64,000 nucleotides of DNA, from the NCBI RefSeq assembly GCF_017163705.1, contig NZ_JAFIWB010000011.1, forward strand, positions 59,918-123,917, given 5' to 3'. Made by a program: the position numbers and the translations under genes. Source of the DNA: Xanthomonas bonasiae (GTDB lineage: Bacteria; Pseudomonadota; Gammaproteobacteria; Xanthomonadales; Xanthomonadaceae). The notes under the pieces were generated by a model. It did not search any database, was not told the origin of the DNA, and was given only the letters and a program-made list of their open reading frames with translations. Of this stretch, positions 8,933 through 16,865 are shown piece after piece; the stretch's first letter is position 1, and every line of letters starts with the position of its first letter.

Positions 8933-10032
8933 AGATCACCGACATCCAACTGGGCATGCTGCGCGTGCCGTTGAAGACCCCGTTCAAGACCGCGTTGCGG
9001 ACCGTGGAGACGGTCGAAGACGTGGTGGTGCTGGTGCATACCGACAGCGGCCACATCGGCTATGGCGAAGCGCCGGCCACCGCGCCGATCACCGGCGACA
9101 CCCACGGTTCGATCATCGCGGCGATCGACCGCTTCATCACACCGCGCCTGATCGGCGAGGACGTGGCCGACCTCAACCGGATCACCGGGCGGATCCAGGG
9201 CGCGCTGGAGCGCAACAGCAGCGCCAAGGCCGCGGTGGAGATCGCGGTCTACGACCTGTGGGCGCAGCTGTACGGCGCGCCGCTGTACAGGATGCTCGGC
9301 GGCGGTACGCCGGCCATCACCACCGACATCACCATCAGCGTGGACGCCATCGACAAGATGGTGGCCGATGCGCTGTCGGCGCTCGCGCGCGGCTTCGCGG
9401 CGCTGAAGATCAAGGTCGGCAAGGACATCGACGTGGACATCGCGCGGGTCAAGGCGATCCACACCGCGGTCGCAGGCCGCGCCTCGCTGCGGCTGGACGC
9501 CAACCAGGGCTGGACGCCGAAACAGGCGGTGTACGCGATGCGTGCGCTGGAAGACGCCGGCGTGGCGCTGGAGCTGCTGGAGCAGCCGGTCAAGGCCTGG
9601 GACATCGACGGGCTGAAGTACGTGACCGAGCGCGTGAACACGCCGGTGATGGCGGACGAGAGCGTGTTCGGGCCGGCGCAGGTGTTCGACCTGATCCAGC
9701 GCCGTGCCGCGGACATCGTCAACATCAAGCTGATGAAGACCGGCGGCCTGTCCAACGCGATCCGCATCGCCGACATCGCCGCGCTGTACGGGGTGGAGTG
9801 CATGATCGGCTGCATGCTCGAGTCGAGCATCAGCGTGGCGGCGGCGGTACACCTGGCGGTGGCCAAGGCGGAGGTCATCACCAAGGTGGACCTGGACGGC
9901 CCGTCGCTGGGCCTGTTCGACCCGGTGCAGGGCGGAGTGCTCTTCAACGACTCGCAGATCACGATCACCGACGCGCCGGGCCTGGGCATCCGCGAGATCC
10001 GCGGCCTGGAACTGCTGCCGCCGCGCGGGTGA
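8929..10032 (+). CDS. Dipeptide epimerase (L-Ala-D/L-Glu epimerase), enolase superfamily
   Basis: 367 residues, cytoplasmic. The mandelate-racemase-type active site is complete: ALKIKVG (KxK), then the three metal ligands in LDANQGW, LLEQPV and MADESVF, and the opposite lysine in NIKLMKTGG. With MLGGG and the SxSC-like CMLESS this is the L-Ala-D/L-Glu epimerase subgroup (YkfB / YcjG), which converts the murein dipeptide to L-Ala-L-Glu so that ordinary peptidases can finish it. The start overlaps the endopeptidase stop by 4 bp, so the two are translated together. Exact dipeptide specificity cannot be read from sequence alone. Confidence 0.9.
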   Translation: MKITDIQLGMLRVPLKTPFKTALRTVETVEDVVVLVHTDSGHIGYGEAPATAPITGDTHGSIIAAIDRFITPRLIGEDVADLNRITGRIQGALERNSSAKAAVEIAVYDLWAQLYGAPLYRMLGGGTPAITTDITISVDAIDKMVADALSALARGFAALKIKVGKDIDVDIARVKAIHTAVAGRASLRLDANQGWTPKQAVYAMRALEDAGVALELLEQPVKAWDIDGLKYVTERVNTPVMADESVFGPAQVFDLIQRRAADIVNIKLMKTGGLSNAIRIADIAALYGVECMIGCMLESSISVAAAVHLAVAKAEVITKVDLDGPSLGLFDPVQGGVLFNDSQITITDAPGLGIREIRGLELLPPRG

Positions 10033-10210
10033 TCTTGGCGCGCTGGCGCCTGCGCTGCAATGCGCACGGCCGACGCATGCGATGGCTTCCATCGCGATCG
10101 CGCTTGCCTTCACCGCGTATCGCTGTGACGCCATTGCGCGCCAGGGCGGACAACCACCGGGACTCCGGCACGCGCATCTGGAACGCTAAACAGATCCCGG
10201 TTGCCACCTG

Positions 10211-10380
10211 CCTCTGCTCTGCTCTGCTCTGCTCTGCTCTGTTCTGCTCTGTTCTGCTCTGTTCTGCTCTGCCTCTGCTCTGCTCTGCTCTGTTCTGCTC
10301 TGCCTCTGCTCTGCCTCTGCTCTGCTTCTGCTTTGCTCTGCTTCTTTTTCTTCTGCTTTGCTGTTGCTTCTGCTGTTGCT
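10211..10380. repeat. Simple sequence repeat array (CTCTG)n and degenerate derivatives
   Basis: About 25 tandem pentamers of CTCTG with interspersed TTCTG and CCTCTG units, decaying into TTCTGC/TTGCTG hexamers and a CTTCTTTTTCTTC tract by 10380. One strand is almost pure pyrimidine apart from one G per unit. It begins about 180 bp after the epimerase stop. Open frames across it on both strands are artefacts of the repeat. Such arrays tend to vary in copy number by slippage. Confidence 0.9.
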
Positions 10381-10597
10381 TTTACCGGGTTCCCTTCCGC
10401 AGCGGCGGATGGACCGGGGAAAAACCCGAAGGGCGGCGCACAAGGATGTGCGCCGTTCGCGGCAGGGGCAGGATGCCCCTTCCGCGAATCCCCGGTGCAT
10501 CCGCGGACCCGTAGCGCGCAGCGCGGAGGGCGCAAGGCAGGGCGTGCTTTCTTTTGGTTACTTTTCTTTGCACGAGCAAAGAAAAGTGACCCGCCAA
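10381..10597. repeat. Left arm of a ~220-bp head-to-head inverted repeat
   Basis: Begins TTTACCGGGT and contains AAAAACCCGAAGGGCGGCGC, GATGTGCGCCGTTCGCGGCA and GGGGCAGGATGCCCCTTCCG, then the palindrome GGTTACTTTTCTTTGC...GCAAAGAAAAGTGACC (10557-10592). The same blocks occur in the same order on the other strand at 10812-11047. No gene is present. Confidence 0.85.
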
Positions 10598-10647
10598 GGG
10601 CGGAAGCCTTTGCTTTGCTGTTGCTTTTTTGCTTGGGCATTGGCTCT

Positions 10648-10713
10648 TGTAGGAGCGGCTTCAGCCGCGACACCTTCCTGACAGAACCGGTCGCGGCTGA
10701 AGCCGCTCCTACA
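10648..10713. repeat. REP-like inverted pair
   Basis: TGTAGGAGCGGCTTCAGCCG and its reverse complement, separated by a ~20 bp spacer (ACCTTCCTGACAGAACCGG-like). It forms the long hairpin typical of this repeat family and sits in the centre of the larger inverted repeat. Confidence 0.9.
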
Positions 10714-10723
10714 ATGATTGCTT

Positions 10724-10796
10724 CATCGCCATCGCCATCGCCATCGCCGTCGCCGTCGCCGTCGCCGTCGCAAAGGCAAAGGCAAAGGCAAAGGCT
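10724..10796. repeat. Hexanucleotide repeats (CATCGC/CGTCGC)n followed by (AAAGGC)n
   Basis: About eight CATCGC or CGTCGC units run from 10724 to 10770 and pass directly into five CAAAGG units (10771-10796). A shorter (GCCATC)4 lies at 29957-29980. The position between the arms of the inverted repeat suggests a slippage-prone core. Confidence 0.85.
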
Positions 10797-10811
10797 TTCG
10801 CCTACGGCGAG

Positions 10812-11047
10812 TTACTTTTCTTTGCTTGTGCAAAGAAAAGTAACCAAAAGAAGCGCTTTACCACAGCCGAAGGCTGGTCAAGCACACCCTCCTCCGCGCC
10901 CTCCGCGCTGCGCGCTCCGGGTCCGCGAATAGGACGGGATTCGCGGAAGGGGCATCCTGCCCCTGCCGCGAACGGCGCACATCCCTGTGCGCCGCCCCTT
11001 CGGGGTTTTTCCCGCCCTATTCGCCGCTACGTAAGGGACCCGGTAAA
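10812..11047. repeat. Right arm of the ~220-bp inverted repeat
   Basis: Starts with the palindrome GTTACTTTTCTTTGC...GCAAAGAAAAGTAAC (10811-10844) and ends ACCCGGTAAA. It carries the same sub-blocks as 10381-10597 in reverse orientation, including CGGAAGGGGCATCCTGCCCC and CCCCTTCGGGGTTTTTCCCG. A ~20 bp extra segment near 10862-10880 (CAGCCGAAGGCTGG) is missing from the left arm. The remaining stretch up to 11420 holds no feature I can name. Confidence 0.85.
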
Positions 11048-11420
11048 TCAAGATCAAAAGCAAAAAAAGCAACAGCAACCCCAACCGCAGCAGCAATAGC
11101 ATCAGCCGCAGCCGCACCACACGATCGAACTGCGTAGCAAGCCGACCGAGCTTGCCGCGTCGTGCATTGCCAACAGCCCCAAGCACACCACACCATCGGC
11201 GCACCAATCCACAGCGCCTACCGACACCGCACGGACGGTCCCCGTGCCTGATCCAGCGCCGCAGATCGAACAACTGTTGTACCGTGCAGCATTGCCGCAT
11301 CTGCTCGACTTCGCGGTCGGGCCGACGCGCCAAACCCACCCCGACCGCAGGCGGCAGCCGGCGGTGAACCTGCAGCGGGCCCAGCACCCGCTCGATGCCC
11401 GATCGCGACCGGAGATGCGC

Positions 11421-12242
11421 ATGCCGAAATTCCCATGGTGGTCCGCCCTGACGCAGACCGGCCGCGTCCGCCGCAGCTGCCTGGCGGCCATGGCAGTGCT
11501 GTGCACCGCCGTGACCGGCACGTGCCTGGCCGCCACCGGCGACACCATGCCGCCGGCACTGCAGCAGGCGCGCCAGCTGGTGCTGGTCGTGGCCCCGGAT
11601 TGGGACAGCCCGCGCGGGCAACTGCAGGCGTTCGAACGCACGGCGCAGGGCTGGCGCGCGCACGGCCAGCGCTTCGATGTCGCGCTCGGCCGCAACGGCA
11701 GCGCCTGGGGGCTGGGCCTGCACCCGACGCAGACCGACGGCCCGCAGAAACGCGAAGGCGACGGCCGCAGCCCGGCCGGCATCTTCACCATCGGCGAGGC
11801 GTTCGGTTATGCGCAGCGCATCGACAGCGCGCTGCCGTACCAGCCGATGCAGCAGAGCAGCTATTGCATCGACGTGCCCGATTCGCCGCTGTACAACCGC
11901 ATCGTCGACGCCGACCGGGTCGGCGCCGACGCGGTGGCCGGCTCGACCGAGCCGATGCGCCTGGACCTGCACCACGACGGCGACCGCCGTTACCAGGAAG
12001 GCTTCGTGATCGGCCACAACCCGCAGGCGCGGCCCGGCGCCGGCAGCTGCATCTTCGCCCACCTGTGGCGTGCCGCGGGCGAAGCCACCGCCGGCTGCAC
12101 CGCGATGGAGCCGGCCGACATGCAGCGCCTGCTGGCCTGGCTGCAGCCGGACGCCGCGCCGCTGTTCGTGCTGCTGCCGCGCAACGACTACGAGCGCCTC
12201 CGCACCGCCTGGGCACTGCCGGCCGTGGAGCCGGCACCATGA
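11421..12242 (+). CDS. L,D-transpeptidase (YkuD-fold) family exported protein
   Basis: 273 residues. The start is the ATG at 11421, 6 nt after GGAG; an ATG at 11415 abuts the GGAG and is less likely. A signal peptide ends at ATA-like LAATG. The domain is of the YkuD type found in short exported proteins: GDGRSPAGIFTIGEAFG, a histidine segment at FAHLWR, and the nucleophile C226 in TAGCTAM. Family enzymes make or trim 3-3 cross-links or attach/cut at the diamino acid of tetrapeptide stems; the exact activity is unknown. The stop overlaps the start of the permease gene (ATGA), so both are made together. Confidence 0.85.
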   Translation: MPKFPWWSALTQTGRVRRSCLAAMAVLCTAVTGTCLAATGDTMPPALQQARQLVLVVAPDWDSPRGQLQAFERTAQGWRAHGQRFDVALGRNGSAWGLGLHPTQTDGPQKREGDGRSPAGIFTIGEAFGYAQRIDSALPYQPMQQSSYCIDVPDSPLYNRIVDADRVGADAVAGSTEPMRLDLHHDGDRRYQEGFVIGHNPQARPGAGSCIFAHLWRAAGEATAGCTAMEPADMQRLLAWLQPDAAPLFVLLPRNDYERLRTAWALPAVEPAP

Positions 12243-13531
12243 GCAACGCACCCGAACCGAGCCTGGTCCGCGCGGTCAGCCGCTGGCAGATCGTCGGCCT
12301 GTCGATCAACGACGTCATCGGCAGCGGCATCTATCTGCTGCCCGCCGCCACCGCCGCGCTGCTCGGGCCGATGAGCCTGTGGGCGGTGCTGCTGGCCGGG
12401 CTGGCGGTGGGCTTGCTGGTGCTGTGCTATGCGCAGGCGGCCAGCTATTTCGACGAACCCGGCGGCAGCTACCTGTATGCGCGCGAGGCGTTCGGCCGCT
12501 TCGCCGGCTTCGAGATCGGCTGGATGATCTGGCTGACCCGGATCAGTTCCGCCGCCGCGCTCGGCAACGGCCTGGCCGATGCGGTGGTGCGCTTCTGGCC
12601 GGCCGCAGCAGGTGGCGGCGCGCGCCTGGCGATCGTGGTCGGCTCGCTCGGCCTGCTCACCGCGATCAACGTGATCGGGGTGAAATCGGCCGCGCGCACC
12701 GGTGTGGCGCTGGTGATCGGCAAGCTGGTGCCGCTGCTGCTGTTCGTGGCCATCGGCCTGTTCTACGTGGACTGGTCGTGGGCGTTCTCCGGCCAGGCGC
12801 CGGACCCGCGCGACTTCGGCAACATGGGCGAAGCGGCGCTGCTGTTGCTGTTCGCCTACGCCGGCTTCGAGAACATCCCCGCCGCCGCCGGCGAATACCG
12901 CAATCCGCGCCGCGACGTGCCGTTCGCGCTGATCACGATGATCGTCACCGTCACCTTGATCTATGCCGCGGTGCAGGTGGTCGCGCAGGGCACGCTGGCG
13001 AACGTGGCGCAGTCGGCGACGCCGTTGGCCGATGCCGCCAGCGGCTTCGGCGGCGAGGCGCTGGCGCTGATCCTCACCGTCGGCGCCACCATCTCCATCC
13101 TCGGCACCACCAGCAACACGGTGATGCTGGGGCCGCGCTTCCTGTTCGCGCTGGCGCAGGACGGTTACGGCCCGGCGTTCCTGGCGCGGGTGCATCCGCG
13201 CTTCCGCACGCCCGCCGCGGCGATCCTGCTGCAGGGCGTGCTGTCGCTGGCGCTGGCGCTGTCCGGCTCGTTCGTGCAGCTGGCGCTGCTGTCGATGGTC
13301 ACCCGCCTGTTCGCCTACATCGGCACGGCCGCGGCGGTGCTGGTGCTGGCACGGCGCTACCGCGACCGGCCGGGTGCGCTGCACCTGCCGGGCGGCCCGC
13401 TGATCCCGGTCGCCGCGTTGCTGCTGGCGTTGGCGTTGCTGCTCAGCGCCAGCTGGCAGAACCTGGCCGCGGCCGGCGTGGCGCTGCTGGTGGGCGCGCT
13501 GTTCTACCGCTTCCCGCGCAAGGCGCCGTAG
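12239..13531 (+). CDS. APC-superfamily amino acid permease
   Basis: 430 residues, cytoplasmic membrane, about 12 hydrophobic segments. The N-terminal motif NDVIGSGIYLLP is the characteristic unwound helix 1 of APC transporters (GSGI), and FAYAGFENIP corresponds to helix 6. The gene is translationally coupled to the L,D-transpeptidase-type gene, so amino acids or short peptides freed from murein are plausible cargo, but the substrate cannot be read from the sequence. The frame is intact and the length normal. Confidence 0.88.
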   Translation: MSNAPEPSLVRAVSRWQIVGLSINDVIGSGIYLLPAATAALLGPMSLWAVLLAGLAVGLLVLCYAQAASYFDEPGGSYLYAREAFGRFAGFEIGWMIWLTRISSAAALGNGLADAVVRFWPAAAGGGARLAIVVGSLGLLTAINVIGVKSAARTGVALVIGKLVPLLLFVAIGLFYVDWSWAFSGQAPDPRDFGNMGEAALLLLFAYAGFENIPAAAGEYRNPRRDVPFALITMIVTVTLIYAAVQVVAQGTLANVAQSATPLADAASGFGGEALALILTVGATISILGTTSNTVMLGPRFLFALAQDGYGPAFLARVHPRFRTPAAAILLQGVLSLALALSGSFVQLALLSMVTRLFAYIGTAAAVLVLARRYRDRPGALHLPGGPLIPVAALLLALALLLSASWQNLAAAGVALLVGALFYRFPRKAP

Positions 13532-13618
13532 CGCCTTCACGCGGCCTTGCGCCGCTGTCACGTGCGGGTAACCGCATCGCTTCGACTCTGGGCGCCAGCC
13601 TCAGCGATGGAGTCCGCG

Positions 13619-14116
13619 ATGAAACTACGCCGTGTCTACAGCGCCCCCGATCTGGCCACCGCCACCCGTGCCCTGCAAGCGGCACGCGGCGCCGGCATCG
13701 ACAACGACGACCTGTCGTTGATCGCCCGCAGCGACATCGAACTGGACGCGATCCCCGACGAGCGCAAGGACGTCAAGACCGACGCCTTGCCCGCGGCCGC
13801 ACGCGGCGCGTTGGGCGGCGGCGCGGCCGGCCTGCTCGCTGGACTCGCGGCGATCGCGGTGCCGCCGCTGGGAATCACCCTGGCCGGCGCGGGGGTGATG
13901 GCCATCGCCGGCGCACTGGTCGGCAGCTGGTCCTCGGCCCTGGTCGGTGCCACCGTGCCGGATCCGGTGCGGCGCAACTTCGAAGAGGAAATCGAGGCCG
14001 GCCGCATCCTGGTGGTGATCGAGGGCGAAGCGTCGCAACTCGATGCCGCCGATGCGGCACTGCGTGGCGCCGGCACGATCGCGCTGCCCTACCAGTCCGC
14101 CGCTGCCGCGCAATGA
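13619..14116 (+). CDS. Small protein with a central glycine-rich hydrophobic hairpin
   Basis: 165 residues. The start at 13619 has GGAG 6 nt upstream. An N-terminal ~60-residue segment (VYSAPDLATATRALQAARGA) looks like a small alpha/beta module; a glycine/alanine-rich hydrophobic stretch (about residues 62-110, GGGAAGLLAGLAAIAVPPLG) should insert in or associate with the membrane; the C-terminus has another ferredoxin-like strand pattern (ILVVIEGEA). It resembles DUF1269-like or general stress proteins, but I would not name it. Gene order suggests no partner. Confidence 0.75.
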   Translation: MKLRRVYSAPDLATATRALQAARGAGIDNDDLSLIARSDIELDAIPDERKDVKTDALPAAARGALGGGAAGLLAGLAAIAVPPLGITLAGAGVMAIAGALVGSWSSALVGATVPDPVRRNFEEEIEAGRILVVIEGEASQLDAADAALRGAGTIALPYQSAAAAQ

Positions 14117-14156
14117 CGCGGCCCTGCGCGTTGCAGGCGGCGCAGGCTTCGCGCCG

Positions 14157-14669
14157 CTAGGAGGCTTGCGCCGGCGCCAGCGCGCGCATGCGCAGCAGCA
14201 AGCCGCCGGTGTGCACCAACGAATACGCGATCAGCACCGCGGCGATCGCCAGGGTCAGCGGGCTGGCGTTCTGCAGCGACTGCGCGCTACCGCCGGAAAA
14301 CGCACCGCTGGCCCAACGCCACGCCAGGCGTCCGATCAGCAGCACGCTGAGTCCGGCGCCGATCCAGGGATTGGGCGTGTAATAGCGCCGGCCCTCGATC
14401 ACGTCGATGCGGGTGTGGTGCAAGGCGAAGGCCCCCAGCGCCGCGCCGGCCAAGACCCCCAGCGCCATGCCGAGGCGGACCGGCGGCACTACCGCCGCCA
14501 GGTAGGTCAGCCCTGCCGCCGCCAGCGCCAGCAGCAGCATCCGCGCCACGGTCCGCCGCGGCTGCCATGGCTGGCGGCCGAAATAGCGGCGGATGCGCCG
14601 GTAGTACAACCAGCCGATGCCGGCGGTGGCCAGGTACGGGGTGAGCAAGGCGATACCGGTGGCGGCCAT
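14157..14669 (-). CDS. Multi-pass membrane protein, DUF1453 / CcdC-like
   Basis: 170 residues with four to five hydrophobic helices and the motif YYRRIRRYFGRQPW after the first helix. The pattern LTPYLATAGIGWLYYRR followed by charged loops resembles the small DUF1453/CcdC-type membrane proteins (inference from the hydropathy pattern). No function is assigned. It converges with the plus-strand gene ending at 14116, the two stops being 40 bp apart. Confidence 0.75.
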   Translation of the reverse strand: MAATGIALLTPYLATAGIGWLYYRRIRRYFGRQPWQPRRTVARMLLLALAAAGLTYLAAVVPPVRLGMALGVLAGAALGAFALHHTRIDVIEGRRYYTPNPWIGAGLSVLLIGRLAWRWASGAFSGGSAQSLQNASPLTLAIAAVLIAYSLVHTGGLLLRMRALAPAQAS

Positions 14670-14860
14670 GGAATCCTGCGACGGGGGACGAGCGGCGTTG
14701 CCGGATCGTAATCCATCCGTGGCCCGTGGCGTAGCCGGCGCCGGCGCGGCGGCGGCAATCGACCGCCGCGCCGTGCTTCATGCCTCGATCACGCGATGCT
14801 GGAATCGCATTAACGGCGCCGTCGCTAACGTCGGACACCCCATTCGCACAGGAGACAACG

Positions 14861-15166
14861 ATGAGCGTTCCTTATCAGATCCCCGGTCGCGCGCCCAACG
14901 ACGACGATCGCAGCCTGGTGTCGCAATACTGGCGCGAGCGTTTCGCCGAGGAGCCTTACTACAGCGACGGCGAACGCTTCGAGGACTACGAGCCGGCCTA
15001 TCACGCCGGACACGAGGCGCGCGTACGCAACTTCAATCTGGCCTACGAACAGGTCGAGGCCGAACTGCACCGCAACTGGGACAGCACCAAGGGCTCGCAG
15101 ACCCTGAGCTGGAGCAAGGCCCGCCATGCGGTGCGCCGTGCCTGGGAGCGGGCGGGTCAGGACTGA
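14861..15166 (+). CDS. Conserved hypothetical small acidic protein
   Basis: 101 residues. The start ATG at 14861 follows GGAGAC by 4 nt. The sequence is rich in Asp, Glu, Tyr and Trp, with no signal peptide or membrane segment: DDDRSLVSQYWRERFAEEPY, then YEPAYHAGHEARV and a Trp-rich C-terminus (SWSKARHAVRRAW). The repeated F/Y-x-x-A/E-Y pattern resembles small stress-related proteins (CsbD-neighbour type) in proteobacteria, but I do not recognise a named family. It stands alone. Confidence 0.75.
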   Translation: MSVPYQIPGRAPNDDDRSLVSQYWRERFAEEPYYSDGERFEDYEPAYHAGHEARVRNFNLAYEQVEAELHRNWDSTKGSQTLSWSKARHAVRRAWERAGQD

Positions 15167-15523
15167 GGGTGATCGCAGCCGGAAGGGCTACAGTTGCGGT
15201 CGCTTCGGTGGGTCTTTCCGAGTCGCTGCGCGGTTATCGACGTGGCGCGGATTCGGGTTTGCGCGATGTCGGATGAGCTTGTGCGTTTCGGCGAGCGTCT
15301 CATGCGGACGGTTTTGGTCGCGGCTGAAGCCGCTCCTACACGAAGCGGCCTAACAACGCGCGGCCCACCTTGTAAGAGCGGCTTCAGCCGCGACCGGCGC
15401 AATCGAGCGACCGATATGGCCGCAACGCACACCATTTCCCACGCATAGCGGCCACATCCCGCCACCAGTCGCCACGCCGCTCTCAGCGGCGCGGCAACGC
15501 ATCACCCGTCGGCTCGGGTGGCG
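15167..15523. repeat. Intergenic region with an outward-facing REP-like pair
   Basis: Two copies of the REP-like unit occur, GTCGCGGCTGAAGCCGCTCC at 15317-15336 and GAGCGGCTTCAGCCGCGAC at 15376-15394, with a 30-bp spacer. The rest of the 357 bp between convergent genes shows no gene; a hairpin from the pair may serve as a bidirectional transcription end. Confidence 0.8.
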
Positions 15524-16669
15524 TCAGCTCTCCACCGGCTGCAGCTGTAGCAAACGTCCGCCGCTACCGTCTTCCAGCAGCCACAGCGCGCCATCCGGGC
15601 CCTGTTCCACTTCGCGGATGCGCTTGCCCATGTCGTAGCGCGCCGCTTCGCGCGCGTTCTCGCCGTTGAACTCGATCCGTACCAGCGACTGCGAGGACAG
15701 CCCGCCGATGAAGCCGTTGCCGCGCCACTGCGGGAAAGTGCTGCCGTTGTAGATCACGAAACCGGCCGGCGAGATCACCGGCGTCCAGCTGACCTTGGGC
15801 GCGGCGAATTCCGGGCGCGTGGAATGGTCGGGGATCGGCCGGCCGTCGTAGTGGTCGCCGTTGGAGACGATCGGATAACCGTAGTTGGCGCCGCGCTGGA
15901 TCAGGTTCAGTTCGTCGCCGCCGGCCGGGCCCATCTCGTGTTCCCACAGCTGGCCGTTGGCGTCGAAGGCCAGGCCGAGCACGTTGCGGTGGCCGAGCGA
16001 CCACACCTGCGCGGCAACGCCGCCGCGGCGCGCGAACGGATTGTCGGCCGGCACGCTGCCGTCGTCGTTGAGGCGCACGATCTTGCCCAGGTTGCCGCTC
16101 ATGTCCTGCGCCGGATCGAACTTCTGCCGCTCGCTGGAACTGATCCACAGCTTGCCGTCGGGCCCGAACGCCAGGCGGTGGCCGTAATGGCCGTTGCCGG
16201 ACACCTTGGGCTGCTGGCGCCAGATCACCTTCAGCTGCGACAGCGCGCCGCCGCCATTGCCGTCCAGGGTCAGCTTGGCGCGCGCCACCGCGCCACCGCG
16301 GGTGTCGCCGCTGCCGGCCTCGGCATAACTCAGGTACACCCAGCCATTCTGGGCAAAGCCCGGATGCGGCAGCACATCGCCGAAACCGCCCTGGCCGCCA
16401 TAGGCGACCGCGGGCACGCCGCTGACCGTGCCGGTTCGGCCGCTGGCCGGATCGAAACGCTTGAGCGTGCCGCGCTTCTCGCTGATCAGCGCGCTGCCGT
16501 CGGGCAGGAAGCTCATCGCCCACGGTTCGTTGAAGGTGGCGAACGGCGTCGCCGAGAACGGCCAGTCGCCGCGCCGTTCGGCGCTCTTGGCGGGCGGCGC
16601 CGCATTTGCCGCGGACACGACCAGACTCATCGCCAATGCACAGGCCAAACCCAGGGGAGAACGTTGCAT
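15524..16669 (-). CDS. PQQ-dependent soluble aldose sugar dehydrogenase family protein
   Basis: 381 residues with a signal peptide ([16 protein letters not shown]), so periplasmic. Six-bladed propeller features of the GDH/Asd (YliI) family are present: [10 protein letters not shown] at the start, [40 protein letters not shown] and the PQQ-site [11 protein letters not shown] followed by GANYGYP. The family oxidises aldose sugars with PQQ and passes electrons to the respiratory chain. The start is the ATG at 16669, with AGGTG upstream; a GTG at 16678 is possible. It is downstream of, but 200 bp apart from, the GH3 gene. Confidence 0.9.
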   Translation of the reverse strand: MQRSPLGLACALAMSLVVSAANAAPPAKSAERRGDWPFSATPFATFNEPWAMSFLPDGSALISEKRGTLKRFDPASGRTGTVSGVPAVAYGGQGGFGDVLPHPGFAQNGWVYLSYAEAGSGDTRGGAVARAKLTLDGNGGGALSQLKVIWRQQPKVSGNGHYGHRLAFGPDGKLWISSSERQKFDPAQDMSGNLGKIVRLNDDGSVPADNPFARRGGVAAQVWSLGHRNVLGLAFDANGQLWEHEMGPAGGDELNLIQRGANYGYPIVSNGDHYDGRPIPDHSTRPEFAAPKVSWTPVISPAGFVIYNGSTFPQWRGNGFIGGLSSQSLVRIEFNGENAREAARYDMGKRIREVEQGPDGALWLLEDGSGGRLLQLQPVES

Positions 16670-16865
16670 GACGCGCACCTATCGAATGGGGTCGAAGGCC
16701 GAACCTAGCAAAGCAGGTGTGGACGGCAAGCATGCAATGGCCAAGCCGTGGCCGCGGTCACGCGCGGCGTTCGCGCGGCGTAGACAGCGGCCTGCGCGCG
16801 ACGCAACGGCGGGCAAGGGAGACGTGCGCGCAGACGACCGTGACGCGGCCGCCTGCGCGCGGCTG

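Noticed and set aside
10211..10380. Possible CRISPR array
   Set aside because: The unit is a 5-bp simple repeat with no unique spacers and no cas genes are present.
10110..10673. Open frames across the CTCTG array encoding repeats such as SRAEQSRAEQ
   Set aside because: Any frame through a pentamer array without stops is open; there is no ribosome-binding site and the ends fall in the inverted repeat.
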